NCBI RefSeq assembly: GCF_001458435.1
Contig: NZ_CYSF01000011.1
Location: forward strand, 1 to 58,243
Direction of reading: 5' to 3'
DNA: 58,243 nt
Source of the DNA: Thalassovita mediterranea
Lineage (GTDB): Bacteria > Pseudomonadota > Alphaproteobacteria > Rhodobacterales > Rhodobacteraceae
The position numbers and the translations under genes are program-made. Shown piece by piece: positions 7,084-16,708 of this stretch. The notes beneath the pieces were generated by a model. It ran no database searches, was not told where the DNA came from, and saw only the letters and a program-made list of their open reading frames with translations. Each line of letters begins with the position of its first letter. The first letter of the stretch is position 1.

Positions 7084-8142
7084 TTAGGCGGCCATCAAAC
7101 GATATAGCTGTGCGTAACGATCGCCAAGTTGATGATCGATCATCGACAGGCGTTTGGCGTAGTGCGATCCGGGATATTCCCAGGTCATGCCAATACCACC
7201 ATGCAATTGGATTGCCTCTTCGGCGATCAGATTGGCCGTACGTCCAATCAGGTTTTTCGCCATCGCAACGTATTTACCTGCCTCTGCCGTTTCCAGCTTG
7301 CTGGCTGCCAGAATGGTGATGGCGCGGCATTGTTCAATTTCAATCGCCATATCGACGGTGCGGTGCTGCAACGCCTGAAAGCTGGCAATTGGTCGGCCAA
7401 ACTGCTTGCGCTGTTTGAGGTAGTCGACGGTCATGTCGGTCAGCACCTGCATCACGCCAACGGCTTCGGCACATAGCGCCAGACGACCAGCATCCAGCGC
7501 CGCCTCGATGATCGCGGTCGCATCTTCGGACAGGCAAGTGGCTGTGGTGTTATCCAAAATCACCTCACCAGCACCGCCACCGTCAATCATGGCATAGTCC
7601 AGCGTTTCCGCGTCTTTGGTCAGGAACAGGCCCAGACCAGCATCTGTTTTCGCCGCGACCAGCACCCCATCAGCACCGGGCAAGCCGTAGACAACAGATT
7701 TGCGTCCGTTCAACACCCACGCATCACCGGATTTGGTGGCCGTGGTCCGGATCAGATCCAGCGCTTCGCCCTCGGGTTCGAACACAGCCAACACCAAACG
7801 TTGCGCGCCGCCAATCTGGGCTTCGACCAGATCCTCGGCACCGCACTCCGCCGTGGCACGCACAGACATCATCGCGCCCAGCAAAGGTTCCACGCACAGG
7901 CCGCGGCCCACCTCTTCGAACACACAGGTCAGGTCGAAACCCGCACCGCCAAAACCACCCTTTTCTTCGGTGACAAAGGCACCAATCAGGCCCAGCCCCG
8001 CCAGTTCCGCCCATTTTTCGGTAGAATGATACGGCGCGGTATCAATAACGCTGTTGCGGAAATCAAAGGTGTATTGATCTGCCAGATAACGGCGCAGAGT
8101 GTCAGACAGCATCTGACGGTCTTCGGTCAGTTTGAAATCCAT
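7084..8142 (-). CDS. Acyl-CoA dehydrogenase, small-subunit type
   Basis: A 352-aa acyl-CoA dehydrogenase-like flavoprotein. It has the family's start (MDFKLTEDRQMLSDTLRRYL) and the C-terminal signature AIQLHGGIGMTWEYP. It is shorter and more divergent than its neighbour and lies 3 bp after it. Paired large and small dehydrogenase genes next to a FadB-like enzyme and a thiolase recall the PimC/PimD pair of pimeloyl-CoA degradation in Rhodopseudomonas, where the two may form one heteromeric enzyme. It is therefore likely to introduce the first double bond into an acyl- or dicarboxyl-CoA. The actual substrate is not determined by sequence. Confidence 0.85.
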   Translation of the reverse strand: MDFKLTEDRQMLSDTLRRYLADQYTFDFRNSVIDTAPYHSTEKWAELAGLGLIGAFVTEEKGGFGGAGFDLTCVFEEVGRGLCVEPLLGAMMSVRATAECGAEDLVEAQIGGAQRLVLAVFEPEGEALDLIRTTATKSGDAWVLNGRKSVVYGLPGADGVLVAAKTDAGLGLFLTKDAETLDYAMIDGGGAGEVILDNTTATCLSEDATAIIEAALDAGRLALCAEAVGVMQVLTDMTVDYLKQRKQFGRPIASFQALQHRTVDMAIEIEQCRAITILAASKLETAEAGKYVAMAKNLIGRTANLIAEEAIQLHGGIGMTWEYPGSHYAKRLSMIDHQLGDRYAQLYRLMAA

Positions 8143-8145
8143 GGC

Positions 8146-9339
8146 TTAGCTCCGGAACATGTCTTTGGCGATAATGTTGCGCTGAATCTCGTTCGATCCG
8201 CCAAAGATCGAGAGTTTGCGGTTATTGAAATAGGCAGCGGTTGCCCCTGCTGCGTCTTCGGGCACAGACCGCGCGTTATCTGGCAATTCGTGCGCAGGGA
8301 ACGGGGTTGCTGCGGCGCCAAGGGCGGTTTTGATCAGCGACTGAATGCGTTGACGAATGACCGTACCTTTGATTTTCAGCATCGAACTTTGCAAACCCGG
8401 CGCGGCCCCCTCTTTGGCCGCAGACAACATCGCAAGGTTCATCACCCGCATCGCCTCGAGGTCGATTTCCACTTCCAGCATCTCTGCGGCGAACAGCGGA
8501 TCCTGCGACAACGGCCGCCCGCCCCGCACCAATTGCTGCGATAGGGATTTCAGCTTTTCCAAATCACGGGTCGATGTGCCCACGCCAGCGATATTGGTAC
8601 GCTCATGGGTCAGCAGGTATTTGGCAATCGTCCAGCCTTTGTTTTCCTCACCGACCAAGTTCGACACCGGAACGCGCACATCGGTAAAGAACACTTCGTT
8701 CACCTCATGACCGCCATCCAGCAGCTTGATCGGGCGCAACTCGACACCGGGCGTGTCCATATCTACCAGAACAAAACTAATGCCTTCCTGCGGCTTGCCC
8801 TCGGTCGAGGTGCGCACCAAACAAAAGATCTTGTTGGCGTGTTGACCCAGCGTTGTCCAGGTTTTCTGGCCGTTGATCACATATTCATCGCCGTCCCGCA
8901 CAGCGCGGGTTTTCAGGCTGGCCAGATCCGATCCCGCACCCGGTTCGGAATATCCCTGACACCACCAGTCCGAGCCGTCCAAAATACGCGGCAAAATCTC
9001 GGAACGCTGTGCATCATTGCCGAATTTCAGCAAAACCGGCCCCAGCATGTTCAGACCAAACGGCACAATGCGCGGGGCATAGGCCAATGCGCATTCTTCC
9101 TCGAAAATATGACGTTCTACCGCAGTCCAGCCAGGACCACCGTGTTCCTTGGGCCATGTCACAGCCAGCCAACCACGGGCATTCAACGCCGCGTGCCAGT
9201 CTTCCATGTCCTGTTTGGTCAACCCTTCGCTATTGCGGCCCTTGCGGGCGACTTCCGCAGACAGATTGTCGGCCAGAAACGCCTTCACGTCGGCGCGAAA
9301 GGCCTCTTCTTCGGGTGTGAAACGTAGTTCCATTTCCAA
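8146..9339 (-). CDS. Acyl-CoA dehydrogenase, large-subunit type
   Basis: A 397-aa acyl-CoA dehydrogenase. The FAD/substrate motifs are easy to see: GYSEPGAGSDLASLKT in the middle, NGQKTWTTLGQHA next to it, and the C-terminal FGGSNEIQRNIIAKD. An alternative ATG two codons in is possible (9333). It precedes the smaller dehydrogenase by 3 bp and follows the FadB-like gene by 10 bp on the same strand, so all three are co-transcribed. The pairing and length (about 396 aa) resemble PimC of the pimeloyl-CoA pathway. It acts on a CoA thioester in the cytoplasm and passes electrons to ETF. Confidence 0.88.
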   Translation of the reverse strand: MEMELRFTPEEEAFRADVKAFLADNLSAEVARKGRNSEGLTKQDMEDWHAALNARGWLAVTWPKEHGGPGWTAVERHIFEEECALAYAPRIVPFGLNMLGPVLLKFGNDAQRSEILPRILDGSDWWCQGYSEPGAGSDLASLKTRAVRDGDEYVINGQKTWTTLGQHANKIFCLVRTSTEGKPQEGISFVLVDMDTPGVELRPIKLLDGGHEVNEVFFTDVRVPVSNLVGEENKGWTIAKYLLTHERTNIAGVGTSTRDLEKLKSLSQQLVRGGRPLSQDPLFAAEMLEVEIDLEAMRVMNLAMLSAAKEGAAPGLQSSMLKIKGTVIRQRIQSLIKTALGAAATPFPAHELPDNARSVPEDAAGATAAYFNNRKLSIFGGSNEIQRNIIAKDMFRS

Positions 9340-9349
9340 CGCCTCCTTG

Positions 9350-11413
9350 TTAGTGATTTTTGTTCAGATCGTTAAAGGACTTGCCCGCAGCGACCAGTTC
9401 GCGCAGCAGCGCCGGCACCTGCCAGTAATGGGCATCTTCTTTGGCGTAGTTTTCGATCCGCGACAGGATCACATCTAGGCCTGTAATATCTGCGTACTGC
9501 AGCGGCCCACCCCAATGACGCGGGAAGCCGTAACCAAACAGGAACACCGCATCCACATCGATGGGTCGCAAAGCGATCTTTTCTTCGACCACGCGGGCGG
9601 CCTCGGCCACCATCGCAGCCATGTAGCAATCGACGATTTCCTGATCGTTGAAACTGCGGGCGGTGATCCCTTTTGCCGCGCGTTCAGCATCCGCAAATTC
9701 GGCAATCGCTGGGTTCACGCTGCGGGTTTTACCGTCATAGACATAAAACCCCTTGCCAGATTTACGCCCGAACCAGCCCTGTTCACAAACACGGTCGGCG
9801 ATTTCAACATATCGCTCCTCCTCGGGGCGAGTAGGAGCCAGACGTTTGCGGGTGGCCCAACCAATGTCTTGCCCGGCAAGATCCGAGACCGCAAACGGTC
9901 CCATAGCGAAACCAAACGCCTCCAACGCGCTGTCGATCTGTTCAAACGGGGCGCCGTCCAGCTGCATATAGGCCGTGGACTTTCGATAGTACGCCAGAAT
10001 GCGGTTCCCGATAAATCCATCACACACCTCGGAGCGCACCGCGATCTTGCGCAGCTTCTTGGCCAACTTGAAACTTGTCGCGACCACCTCTGGCGCTGTG
10101 TCTTTTGCGACCACAACCTCTAGCAAACGCATCACATGAGCCGGCGAAAAGAAGTGAAGCCCGATCACATCCTGCGGCCTTTTCGTGCAGGCCGCGATTT
10201 CATTCACATCCAGATAAGAGGTGTTCGAGGCAAGGATCGCCCCAGCCTTGCAAATCTGATCCAGTTGCCCAAACACATCGCGTTTAACATCCATGCTTTC
10301 AAACACGGCCTCGATCACCAGATCAACATCCGCCAATGCGCCCATATCAGTCGTGCATGTCAGCGTGGCCAATGTGGCCTCGCGCTGCTCAGCGCTCATC
10401 TTGCCACGCTTAACAGCCCCGTCGAGGTTACGGGCAATGGTTTCGCGGGCAAACTCAACCCGATCCGCCTGCATTTCGATCAACGTCACCGGCATACCTG
10501 CCAACAGCATCGCCGTCGCAATGCCTGATCCCATCGTGCCACCACCGATCACACCAGCCGTCGCTAGGTCACGCGCCTCGGCCTGTGCCTCGGGGATATG
10601 AGCCACGGCGCGTTCTGCGAAAAACGCATGTTTCATCCCTTTATGGGCATCGCTTTGCAGGGCTTCGACAAACAACGCTCTTTCTATCGCCAGCCCCTCT
10701 GCCATCGGTAGGCTACTTGCCTCTGCGGCCTTTAGCGCGCGGACCATCACCTCACCCTTGGCCTTGGCGCGGAAGCTGTCCAACTGCTCTTGGGTCAGGC
10801 GATTGGGCTGTGCGGCTGTCACGCGCGGGGTTAGGGTCCCATCCAGCACCTGCCGCGCTGCCTGACGCGCAACATCTTCGGGGGCGCCGTCCTGCAGATC
10901 ATCTAACAGACCAGCCTCTAATGCTGCCTGCGCAGTAATCGGCTTGCCCGAGGTAATCATGCCCAACGCGGTCGCGCCATCGACCAGACGCGGCAATCGT
11001 TGCGTTCCGCCAGCACCCGGCAACAGTCCCAGATTGACCTCTGGCAAGCCAAGCTTCAGCCCCTTGATACCCACACGGGCCTGACAGCTCAGTGCCAATT
11101 CCAAACCACCGCCAAGTGTGGTGCCGTGCAGCACGCAAACGATGGGTTTGGCACTGGCTTCCAGCACATCACAAACCTCTGGCAACAACGGCAGCTTGGG
11201 CGGTTGACCAAACTCACGAATATCAGCCCCCGCCACAAAGGTGCGACCCGCAGCATAAAGGCCAATCACCTTAACCGCGTCATTGTCTGCTGCCGTTTGT
11301 ACCGCAGCAACCAACCCTGCGCGCACATCAAACCCAGCTGCATTGACAGGTGGATTGTCGATCGCAACCAGAGCAATCGCTCCTTCAATGGTTATATGAA
11401 CCGCTGTCATCAC
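9350..11413 (-). CDS. Bifunctional enoyl-CoA hydratase / 3-hydroxyacyl-CoA dehydrogenase
   Basis: A 687-aa FadB/FadJ/PimF-like fusion. Residues 1-190 form a crotonase domain with the oxyanion loop pattern AGADIREFG and GGGLELAL. Around residue 290 a Rossmann fold begins (GVIGGGTMGSGIATAML), followed by the 3-hydroxyacyl-CoA dehydrogenase motif GLHFFSPAHVMRLLEVV and a C-terminal 3HCDH repeat. It catalyses steps two and three of beta-oxidation. It sits between the IclR regulator and the acyl-CoA dehydrogenases on the same strand; no separate thiolase subunit follows because the thiolase is upstream in the same operon. Confidence 0.93.
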   Translation of the reverse strand: MMTAVHITIEGAIALVAIDNPPVNAAGFDVRAGLVAAVQTAADNDAVKVIGLYAAGRTFVAGADIREFGQPPKLPLLPEVCDVLEASAKPIVCVLHGTTLGGGLELALSCQARVGIKGLKLGLPEVNLGLLPGAGGTQRLPRLVDGATALGMITSGKPITAQAALEAGLLDDLQDGAPEDVARQAARQVLDGTLTPRVTAAQPNRLTQEQLDSFRAKAKGEVMVRALKAAEASSLPMAEGLAIERALFVEALQSDAHKGMKHAFFAERAVAHIPEAQAEARDLATAGVIGGGTMGSGIATAMLLAGMPVTLIEMQADRVEFARETIARNLDGAVKRGKMSAEQREATLATLTCTTDMGALADVDLVIEAVFESMDVKRDVFGQLDQICKAGAILASNTSYLDVNEIAACTKRPQDVIGLHFFSPAHVMRLLEVVVAKDTAPEVVATSFKLAKKLRKIAVRSEVCDGFIGNRILAYYRKSTAYMQLDGAPFEQIDSALEAFGFAMGPFAVSDLAGQDIGWATRKRLAPTRPEEERYVEIADRVCEQGWFGRKSGKGFYVYDGKTRSVNPAIAEFADAERAAKGITARSFNDQEIVDCYMAAMVAEAARVVEEKIALRPIDVDAVFLFGYGFPRHWGGPLQYADITGLDVILSRIENYAKEDAHYWQVPALLRELVAAGKSFNDLNKNH

Positions 11414-11455
11414 TCTCTCCTGCTCTGTAAATTTCGACCTTGATCCTGCGGCGGC

Positions 11456-12214
11456 CTATAGTTGCCCGACGCTCAACCGCAGGGTCTGAACCGTGTCGCG
11501 CAACTTTGGGCCCACGGTTTGTTCCAATGTGTCACCATCCAGCTGCGCCGCATTTGCACCGCATAGAAACGCCAAGGGGGCGGTGCCCGGTGTCGATTGA
11601 AACGGCACCGCACAGGCATTGACCGCACTGTTCCAACCCCCGAACGAGGTTAGAAAACCCTTCACCTCCAGTTGGTCGCGATCTGAAATGGCATCGGTCG
11701 CGGGATCAGCGGCCAAAATGGCACGGCCCGCCGCGCTGCTATCCAATGGCAGCCGGTGCCCCTCACTCAGCCATAGCGACGAGGCATCGCGCGGTCGCCA
11801 GCAGCGGGTCAACATAACCGCATCCCCATCCCGCATGCACAACGCCACCAATGCCCCGACCTCATCCGCCAAGGCCTGCATGATATTTTCCGCCATTGGC
11901 AGAAACGACAGGTTCGCCCGCGCTGTGTATCCCAGCGCCATAACAGCAGGCCCCAAACGGTAGGTTTCAGAAGGCAACTGTTCCAAGAACCCCATCGAGG
12001 TCAGCGTGAAGGTCATCCGCGCCACGGTCGACGGCGGCATCCCCGTGCGCCGCGCCAATTCGCGGTTCCCGACAGAGGCGTCACCAGGTTTGAACGCCTG
12101 CATAACGCGCAACCCTTTCGCCAGGGTCGATGCAAATCGGCGATCGCGCGTATCCTCATTCAGATCGGGTAGCTCGGATTCAGTCCCTATATTTTCAGAC
12201 ACAGCAGACCTCAC
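11456..12214 (-). CDS. IclR-family transcriptional regulator
   Basis: A 252-aa regulator that starts with GTG overlapping the thiolase stop codon (GTGA). The winged helix-turn-helix is at about residues 27-85 (FASTLAKGLRVMQAF, NRELARRTGMPPSTVARMTF, YRLGPAVMALG), followed by the IclR effector domain with LPLDSSAAGRAILA. IclR proteins of the PcaR type often control oxoadipyl-CoA and hydroxycinnamate or dicarboxylate catabolism in alphaproteobacteria. Its position inside the operon it probably controls suggests autoregulation. The effector is unknown. Confidence 0.9.
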   Translation of the reverse strand: MRSAVSENIGTESELPDLNEDTRDRRFASTLAKGLRVMQAFKPGDASVGNRELARRTGMPPSTVARMTFTLTSMGFLEQLPSETYRLGPAVMALGYTARANLSFLPMAENIMQALADEVGALVALCMRDGDAVMLTRCWRPRDASSLWLSEGHRLPLDSSAAGRAILAADPATDAISDRDQLEVKGFLTSFGGWNSAVNACAVPFQSTPGTAPLAFLCGANAAQLDGDTLEQTVGPKLRDTVQTLRLSVGQL

Positions 12215-13404
12215 GCATCTACGCGTTCAATCACCATGGCGATCCCCTGCCCGACGCCAATGCACATAGACAGACAGGCATAGCGACCACCGGTTTCCTC
12301 AAGATAACGCATCGCAGTCAAAATGATCCGCGCGCCCGACGCGCCCAGTGGATGCCCCACGGCAATCGCGCCGCCGTTGGGGTTCAAACGGCTGTCTTTG
12401 GGATCAAGGTTCAACTGTTTACAGCAGGCCAATGCCTGCGCGGCAAAGGCTTCGTTGATTTCAATCAGATCCATATCCGCCATCGTCAGGCCCGCACGCT
12501 CCAACGCTTTGGGAACGGCAAAGCCCGGACCAATCCCCATGATGCGCGGCGGCACACCCGCGATGGCACCCGAAACGATACGTGCCCGGGGCTGGGCACG
12601 CTCACTGCGCGCACCAATCATCAACATCGCAGCCCCGTCGTTCACCCCTGATGCGTTGGCAGCAGTTGTAACGCCCCCCTCAAAGAGGGTTCGCAGCGAC
12701 GCCATTTTTTCCAGCGCCACGTCGGGACGGGGGTGTTCGTCCTCGCTCACCTGATGCACAGCGCCCTTGCGGCCCTTGATCTCGATCGGGGTAATTTCAC
12801 CGGCAAAGAACCCACGCTGGCGCGCCGCTTCAAATTTGGTTTGCGAGCCAAAGGCAAATTCATCTGCCGCCTCACGGCTGATATCAAAGTCCGCCGCCAC
12901 ATTGTCAGAGGTTTGCGGCATTGAATAATCGCCATAGATCTTGGCAATCTGCGGGTTGGGGAAACGGGTACCGATAGTGCTGTCATACATTTCAGGCTGG
13001 CGACCCCAGGCACTGGCGGATTTGGCCACCACAAACGGCGCGCGGGTCATGCTTTCGACACCGCCCGCAACATAAAGCGGCGCCTCACCAACGGTAACAG
13101 AGCGCGCAGCGTCAAGCGCCGCCGACATACCAGACCCACACAGGCGATTGACCGTCAGGCCACCCAGTTCAATCGGCAATCCCGCCAGCAATGATGAAAA
13201 ACGCGCAACGTTGCGGCTGTCTTCGCCGGACTGGCAGACGTTGCCAAGGATGACATCTTCGATTTCGCTGGCATCAAATTCAGACCGCGCAACCAGATCG
13301 GCCAATACTTTCGCTGCCAGATCATCCGGTCGCACCGTCGACAAACCACCTGCGTGGCGTCCAAACGGGCTGCGCAATCCATCATAGATATAGGCGTACA
13401 GCAT
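12211..13404 (-). CDS. Acetyl-CoA acyltransferase (3-oxoadipyl-CoA thiolase-like)
   Basis: A 397-aa thiolase. Catalytic Cys89 lies in VNRLCGSGMSA, His351 in GHPLGASGAR and Cys381 in MCIGVGQG. The start at 13404 is preferred over the ATG at 13410 because it lies 7 nt after GGAG and gives the family's usual first residues. The N-terminal pattern (DGLRSPFGRHAGGLSTVRPDDLAA, QAGED-like QSGEDSRNVAR) is that of PcaF-type 3-oxoadipyl-CoA thiolases. It cleaves a 3-oxoacyl-CoA to acetyl-CoA plus a shortened acyl-CoA. It is the first gene of a five-gene unit with IclR, FadB-like and two dehydrogenases, which fits dicarboxyl-CoA (adipate/pimelate-type) degradation. Confidence 0.9.
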   Translation of the reverse strand: MLYAYIYDGLRSPFGRHAGGLSTVRPDDLAAKVLADLVARSEFDASEIEDVILGNVCQSGEDSRNVARFSSLLAGLPIELGGLTVNRLCGSGMSAALDAARSVTVGEAPLYVAGGVESMTRAPFVVAKSASAWGRQPEMYDSTIGTRFPNPQIAKIYGDYSMPQTSDNVAADFDISREAADEFAFGSQTKFEAARQRGFFAGEITPIEIKGRKGAVHQVSEDEHPRPDVALEKMASLRTLFEGGVTTAANASGVNDGAAMLMIGARSERAQPRARIVSGAIAGVPPRIMGIGPGFAVPKALERAGLTMADMDLIEINEAFAAQALACCKQLNLDPKDSRLNPNGGAIAVGHPLGASGARIILTAMRYLEETGGRYACLSMCIGVGQGIAMVIERVDA

Positions 13405-13521
13405 GCTCATTCTCCTTCGTCCGCGTATTTCGACCCTGCTGATCAGGGCGCACCAAAAAGAATCCTGCGCACCCGATCGGCGGGTGCCCAATGCGTATCG
13501 TCAATATAGCAATGCGTCAAC

Positions 13522-13548
13522 ATGCGGATATGTGCTCCGCATTGCGGA
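13522..13548. promoter_or_regulatory. Candidate IclR operator upstream of the thiolase operon
   Basis: ATGCGGA (13522-13528) and TCCGCAT (13536-13542) form a perfect 7-bp inverted repeat with a 7-bp spacer, and a further TGCGGA follows at 13543-13548 so that two palindromes overlap. The block is about 120 bp upstream of the thiolase start, next to a TTGACG hexamer on the minus strand that could be a -35 box. Given the IclR gene inside this operon, it is a good operator candidate. Confidence 0.5.
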
Positions 13549-13599
13549 ACAACTAGATGGTATCATCACAAAGCGCAAGACCTCCTGCCCCACCCACGC

Positions 13600-13626
13600 A
13601 AAAAAACGGCGCCCGTTTGGGCGCCG
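13600..13626 (-). terminator. Rho-independent terminator of the RND efflux operon
   Basis: An 8-bp perfect GC stem (CGGCGCCC at 13607-13614 with GGGCGCCG at 13619-13626) with a 4-nt loop is followed, on the minus strand, by a run of T residues. It lies 28 bp past the stop of the RND transporter and separates that operon from the thiolase operon. Confidence 0.88.
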
Positions 13627-13653
13627 CTTCAATTCATAGGGTCATGGTCTGTG

Positions 13654-16600
13654 TTACGCAGCCAAGGCCGCCAGCCTACGTTTTTCATCCTTTTTGAAGA
13701 AAATCGCGTAGAACACCGGCGCCGCCACCAGCGTCAGCACCGACGCAAAGGCCAGACCGCCCATGATGGTGATGGCCATCGACACAAAGAACGGATCGGT
13801 CAGCAACGGGATCATACCAAGGATCGTCGTCGCCGCCGCCAACGCCACAGGGCGCAGACGCGAGACCGACGCATCAACGATTGCCTGATCCAATGCCACA
13901 CCCTCGGCGCGGACCAGATCAATCTCTTCCACCAGAACAATCCCGTTTTTGATCAACATCCCCGACAGCGACAACAGACCCAGCAGCGCGGTAAAGGAAA
14001 ACGGCACGCCGGTCAGCAACAGCCAGAAGGCCACACCATTAACCGACATCGGCACCAACAGCCAAATGATCAGCGGCTGACGCAGCGCGTTGAACAGCAG
14101 GATCGAAATCAGCACCATGATCAACAACGCAATCGGCAACTGACGACCAAGGCTTTCGTTGGCTTTGGCGGAATCCTCATGCTCTCCGCCCCATTCCATC
14201 TTGTAGCCAGGAGGCATCGGAATATCTTCGACCTGCTGACGCAGCTCTGCAAACACCTGTGCCGCAGTAAAGCCCACAGGCACATCCACACCAACGGTGA
14301 TCGTCGGCACCCGGTTCCGACGCTGGATCAGGGTATTTTGCGCTTCGAGGGTGAACCCATCAATGACCTGCTCAACTGGCAGAACGGCACCGGTAGGTGT
14401 GGCCACAACCTGATCCATCACACTCAACCCCGCGTCAGGATTTGTGCGCACGATGATAGGCAATTGGCGGTCACTTTCGCGATACACACCTGCCGTCACG
14501 CCATCTGTGGCAAAGTTGAACAGATTGGCCACATCATCACGGGTTACACCCGCCGTCTGCGCCCGTTCGGTCACGTAATTCGGCGTCAAAACCAGCTCCT
14601 GCTCACGCCAATTGGTACGGGGCAACAGGGCATTCGGCGTCGCGCCGGTCATCGCGGTCATCACCTGATCGGCCAGATCGCGCAGCACCTCTGGATCCTT
14701 GCCGGAAATCCGCGCCTGAATCTGGGCACCGCTACCGGGGCCGAACACCAGACGCGCCGACCGGAACTCGCCATCGGTCATCACCTCGGCGGCATAAGCA
14801 TCCAATTCCGCGCGCAGCGCCGCGATCTGCGGTTCCGATTGCGTGCGGATCACCAGATGCCCATAGCCCGAATTGCTCGGCTCACTGGCGTAGGTCAGCA
14901 GAAACCGCGTCGCGCCCTGCCCGACAAAGGTTGCAACATCCACAACCTCTTCACGTTCCAGCAACCACTCTTCAAGCACGGCCATCTGTTCTGCGGTCGT
15001 GTTGATCGCCGTTCCCTGCGGCATGGTGTAATGCACAAAGAACAATGGCGTGTTCGAGTTAGGGAAGAACTGCTGTTTCACATGGGTAAAGCCGTAATAG
15101 CACCCCACCGTGACCACCAAGAGACCCGCAACGACCAACCAACGTAGTTTCAGAGCCAGCCGCAGCGACCATGCAAACATTCTGAACAACGGCCCAGAAT
15201 ACGCGTCCGCATTGTCTGCATGCCCCACCTTGAAGAAGTAATGCCCAAGCAGAGGCGTCGCCGTCACCGCCAGCACCCACGACAACAGCAGCGAAATCGC
15301 AATCACAGCGAATAGCGAGAAGAGGAATTCACCCGTCGCATCAGGGCTAAGGCCGATCCCGGCAAAGGCCATGATACCAATCACCGTCGCCCCCAAAAGC
15401 GGGATCTGGGTTTTGGCAGTGGCCTCTGTCGCGGCATCACGACTAGATTTGCCACGCAACATAGCGGTTTGCATGCCCTCGGCCACAACGATGGCGTTGT
15501 CCACCAGCATCCCCATCGCAATGATCAGCGCGCCCAGCGAAATACGTTCCATTTCGATGCCGAAAATCGCCATGAACAACAACGTGCCCACCACGGTCAG
15601 CAATAGCGTCGCCCCGACAACAATCGCGGCGCGCGGCCCCATAAACAGGCCCAGAACCACCACAACGATGGCCACAGACATGGCAAGGTTCCACAAGAAC
15701 GCGGTCGACGCCTCATCCACTACGATATGTTGTTGATAGATCGGGTGCAGCTTCGCCCCGACGGGAATTTCCGCCTGCAGCTCAGCCAAGCGGGCATCAA
15801 TACGGTTGCCGACCTCCACAATGTTTTCAGACGCCAGCCCCGCAATCCCAAGGGTAAAGGCATCAAGCCCGTCATGGCGAATGATCACGCCCGGGTCGAC
15901 ACGACGACCACGGCTGACATCGGCGATATCAACCAGGTTCAGCACCTCACCGCCAACCCCGATACTCAGCGCTGCGATTTCATCTACGCTGTCAGATCCT
16001 TCGGGTGTCTGAATGCGCACCTTGTTTCCATCCTGACGCAACGACCCCGCCGGCGCGACAGAGTTCGACGACGCCAAGGCATTCAGAATAGCCGCAGGCG
16101 AAATATTCTGGTTCTTCATCAGCGCGATGTCCGGTTCCACATAAATCGCTTCTTCCGGCAGGCCCATCAGTTCGACGTTCGCAACACCATCAACGGCCAG
16201 CATCTCGCGCCGCAGGAACCGCGCCAGATCGTGCTTTTCGGCGTCATTGAACCCTTCGGCGGTCACGGCAAAGAACACACCGAACACATCCCCGAAACTG
16301 TCGTTCACAATCGGTGTTCTGGCCCCCTGCGGCAGGCGCAATTGCGCGTCTTCCACCTTGTTGCGCAGTTCGGCCCAAACCTCAGGCAGTTCGGTGCCGT
16401 CATATGTCGGACGGATTTCCACATCGATGCGCGACACACCCGGGCGACTGGATGACGTAATACGTTCAACCTGCCCCATGCCCTGAATGGCGGCCTCCAG
16501 CGGTTCCGTCACCTCGATCATCACCTGATCAGCGCTGGCGCCCGGGTAATGGGTGACCACAACCGCGGTCTTGATCGTGAAGGCCGGATCTTCGAGCCGA

Positions 16601-16698
16601 CCGAGCGAGAAGAAGCCCCAGATTCCGCCAAACAGGCAGACCAGCATCACGATCCATGTCGTGACCGGAGCGTTAATCGAAAAGCGTGCGATGTTCAT
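13654..16698 (-). CDS. RND-family efflux transporter, inner-membrane pump
   Basis: A 1014-aa resistance-nodulation-division pump of the AcrB/MMPL type. It has an N-terminal membrane helix (NAPVTTWIVMLVCLFGGIWG), a large periplasmic loop, a central block of membrane helices (around residues 330-510, with GALIIAMGMLVDNAIVVAEG carrying the Asp of the proton relay), a second periplasmic loop and a last helix block. The ATG at 16698 is used; the longer frame from 16749 overlaps the membrane fusion gene. It follows the MarR and membrane-fusion genes. No TolC-type outer-membrane gene is adjacent. Substrates are probably lipophilic or toxic compounds. Confidence 0.92.
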   Translation of the reverse strand: MNIARFSINAPVTTWIVMLVCLFGGIWGFFSLGRLEDPAFTIKTAVVVTHYPGASADQVMIEVTEPLEAAIQGMGQVERITSSSRPGVSRIDVEIRPTYDGTELPEVWAELRNKVEDAQLRLPQGARTPIVNDSFGDVFGVFFAVTAEGFNDAEKHDLARFLRREMLAVDGVANVELMGLPEEAIYVEPDIALMKNQNISPAAILNALASSNSVAPAGSLRQDGNKVRIQTPEGSDSVDEIAALSIGVGGEVLNLVDIADVSRGRRVDPGVIIRHDGLDAFTLGIAGLASENIVEVGNRIDARLAELQAEIPVGAKLHPIYQQHIVVDEASTAFLWNLAMSVAIVVVVLGLFMGPRAAIVVGATLLLTVVGTLLFMAIFGIEMERISLGALIIAMGMLVDNAIVVAEGMQTAMLRGKSSRDAATEATAKTQIPLLGATVIGIMAFAGIGLSPDATGEFLFSLFAVIAISLLLSWVLAVTATPLLGHYFFKVGHADNADAYSGPLFRMFAWSLRLALKLRWLVVAGLLVVTVGCYYGFTHVKQQFFPNSNTPLFFVHYTMPQGTAINTTAEQMAVLEEWLLEREEVVDVATFVGQGATRFLLTYASEPSNSGYGHLVIRTQSEPQIAALRAELDAYAAEVMTDGEFRSARLVFGPGSGAQIQARISGKDPEVLRDLADQVMTAMTGATPNALLPRTNWREQELVLTPNYVTERAQTAGVTRDDVANLFNFATDGVTAGVYRESDRQLPIIVRTNPDAGLSVMDQVVATPTGAVLPVEQVIDGFTLEAQNTLIQRRNRVPTITVGVDVPVGFTAAQVFAELRQQVEDIPMPPGYKMEWGGEHEDSAKANESLGRQLPIALLIMVLISILLFNALRQPLIIWLLVPMSVNGVAFWLLLTGVPFSFTALLGLLSLSGMLIKNGIVLVEEIDLVRAEGVALDQAIVDASVSRLRPVALAAATTILGMIPLLTDPFFVSMAITIMGGLAFASVLTLVAAPVFYAIFFKKDEKRRLAALAA

Positions 16699-16708
16699 GA
16701 CGCGCCCC

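Noticed and set aside
13522-15147. A 541-codon plus-strand frame opposite the RND pump
   Set aside because: Arg/His/Gln-rich shadow; it crosses the terminator and the pump gene 3' end.
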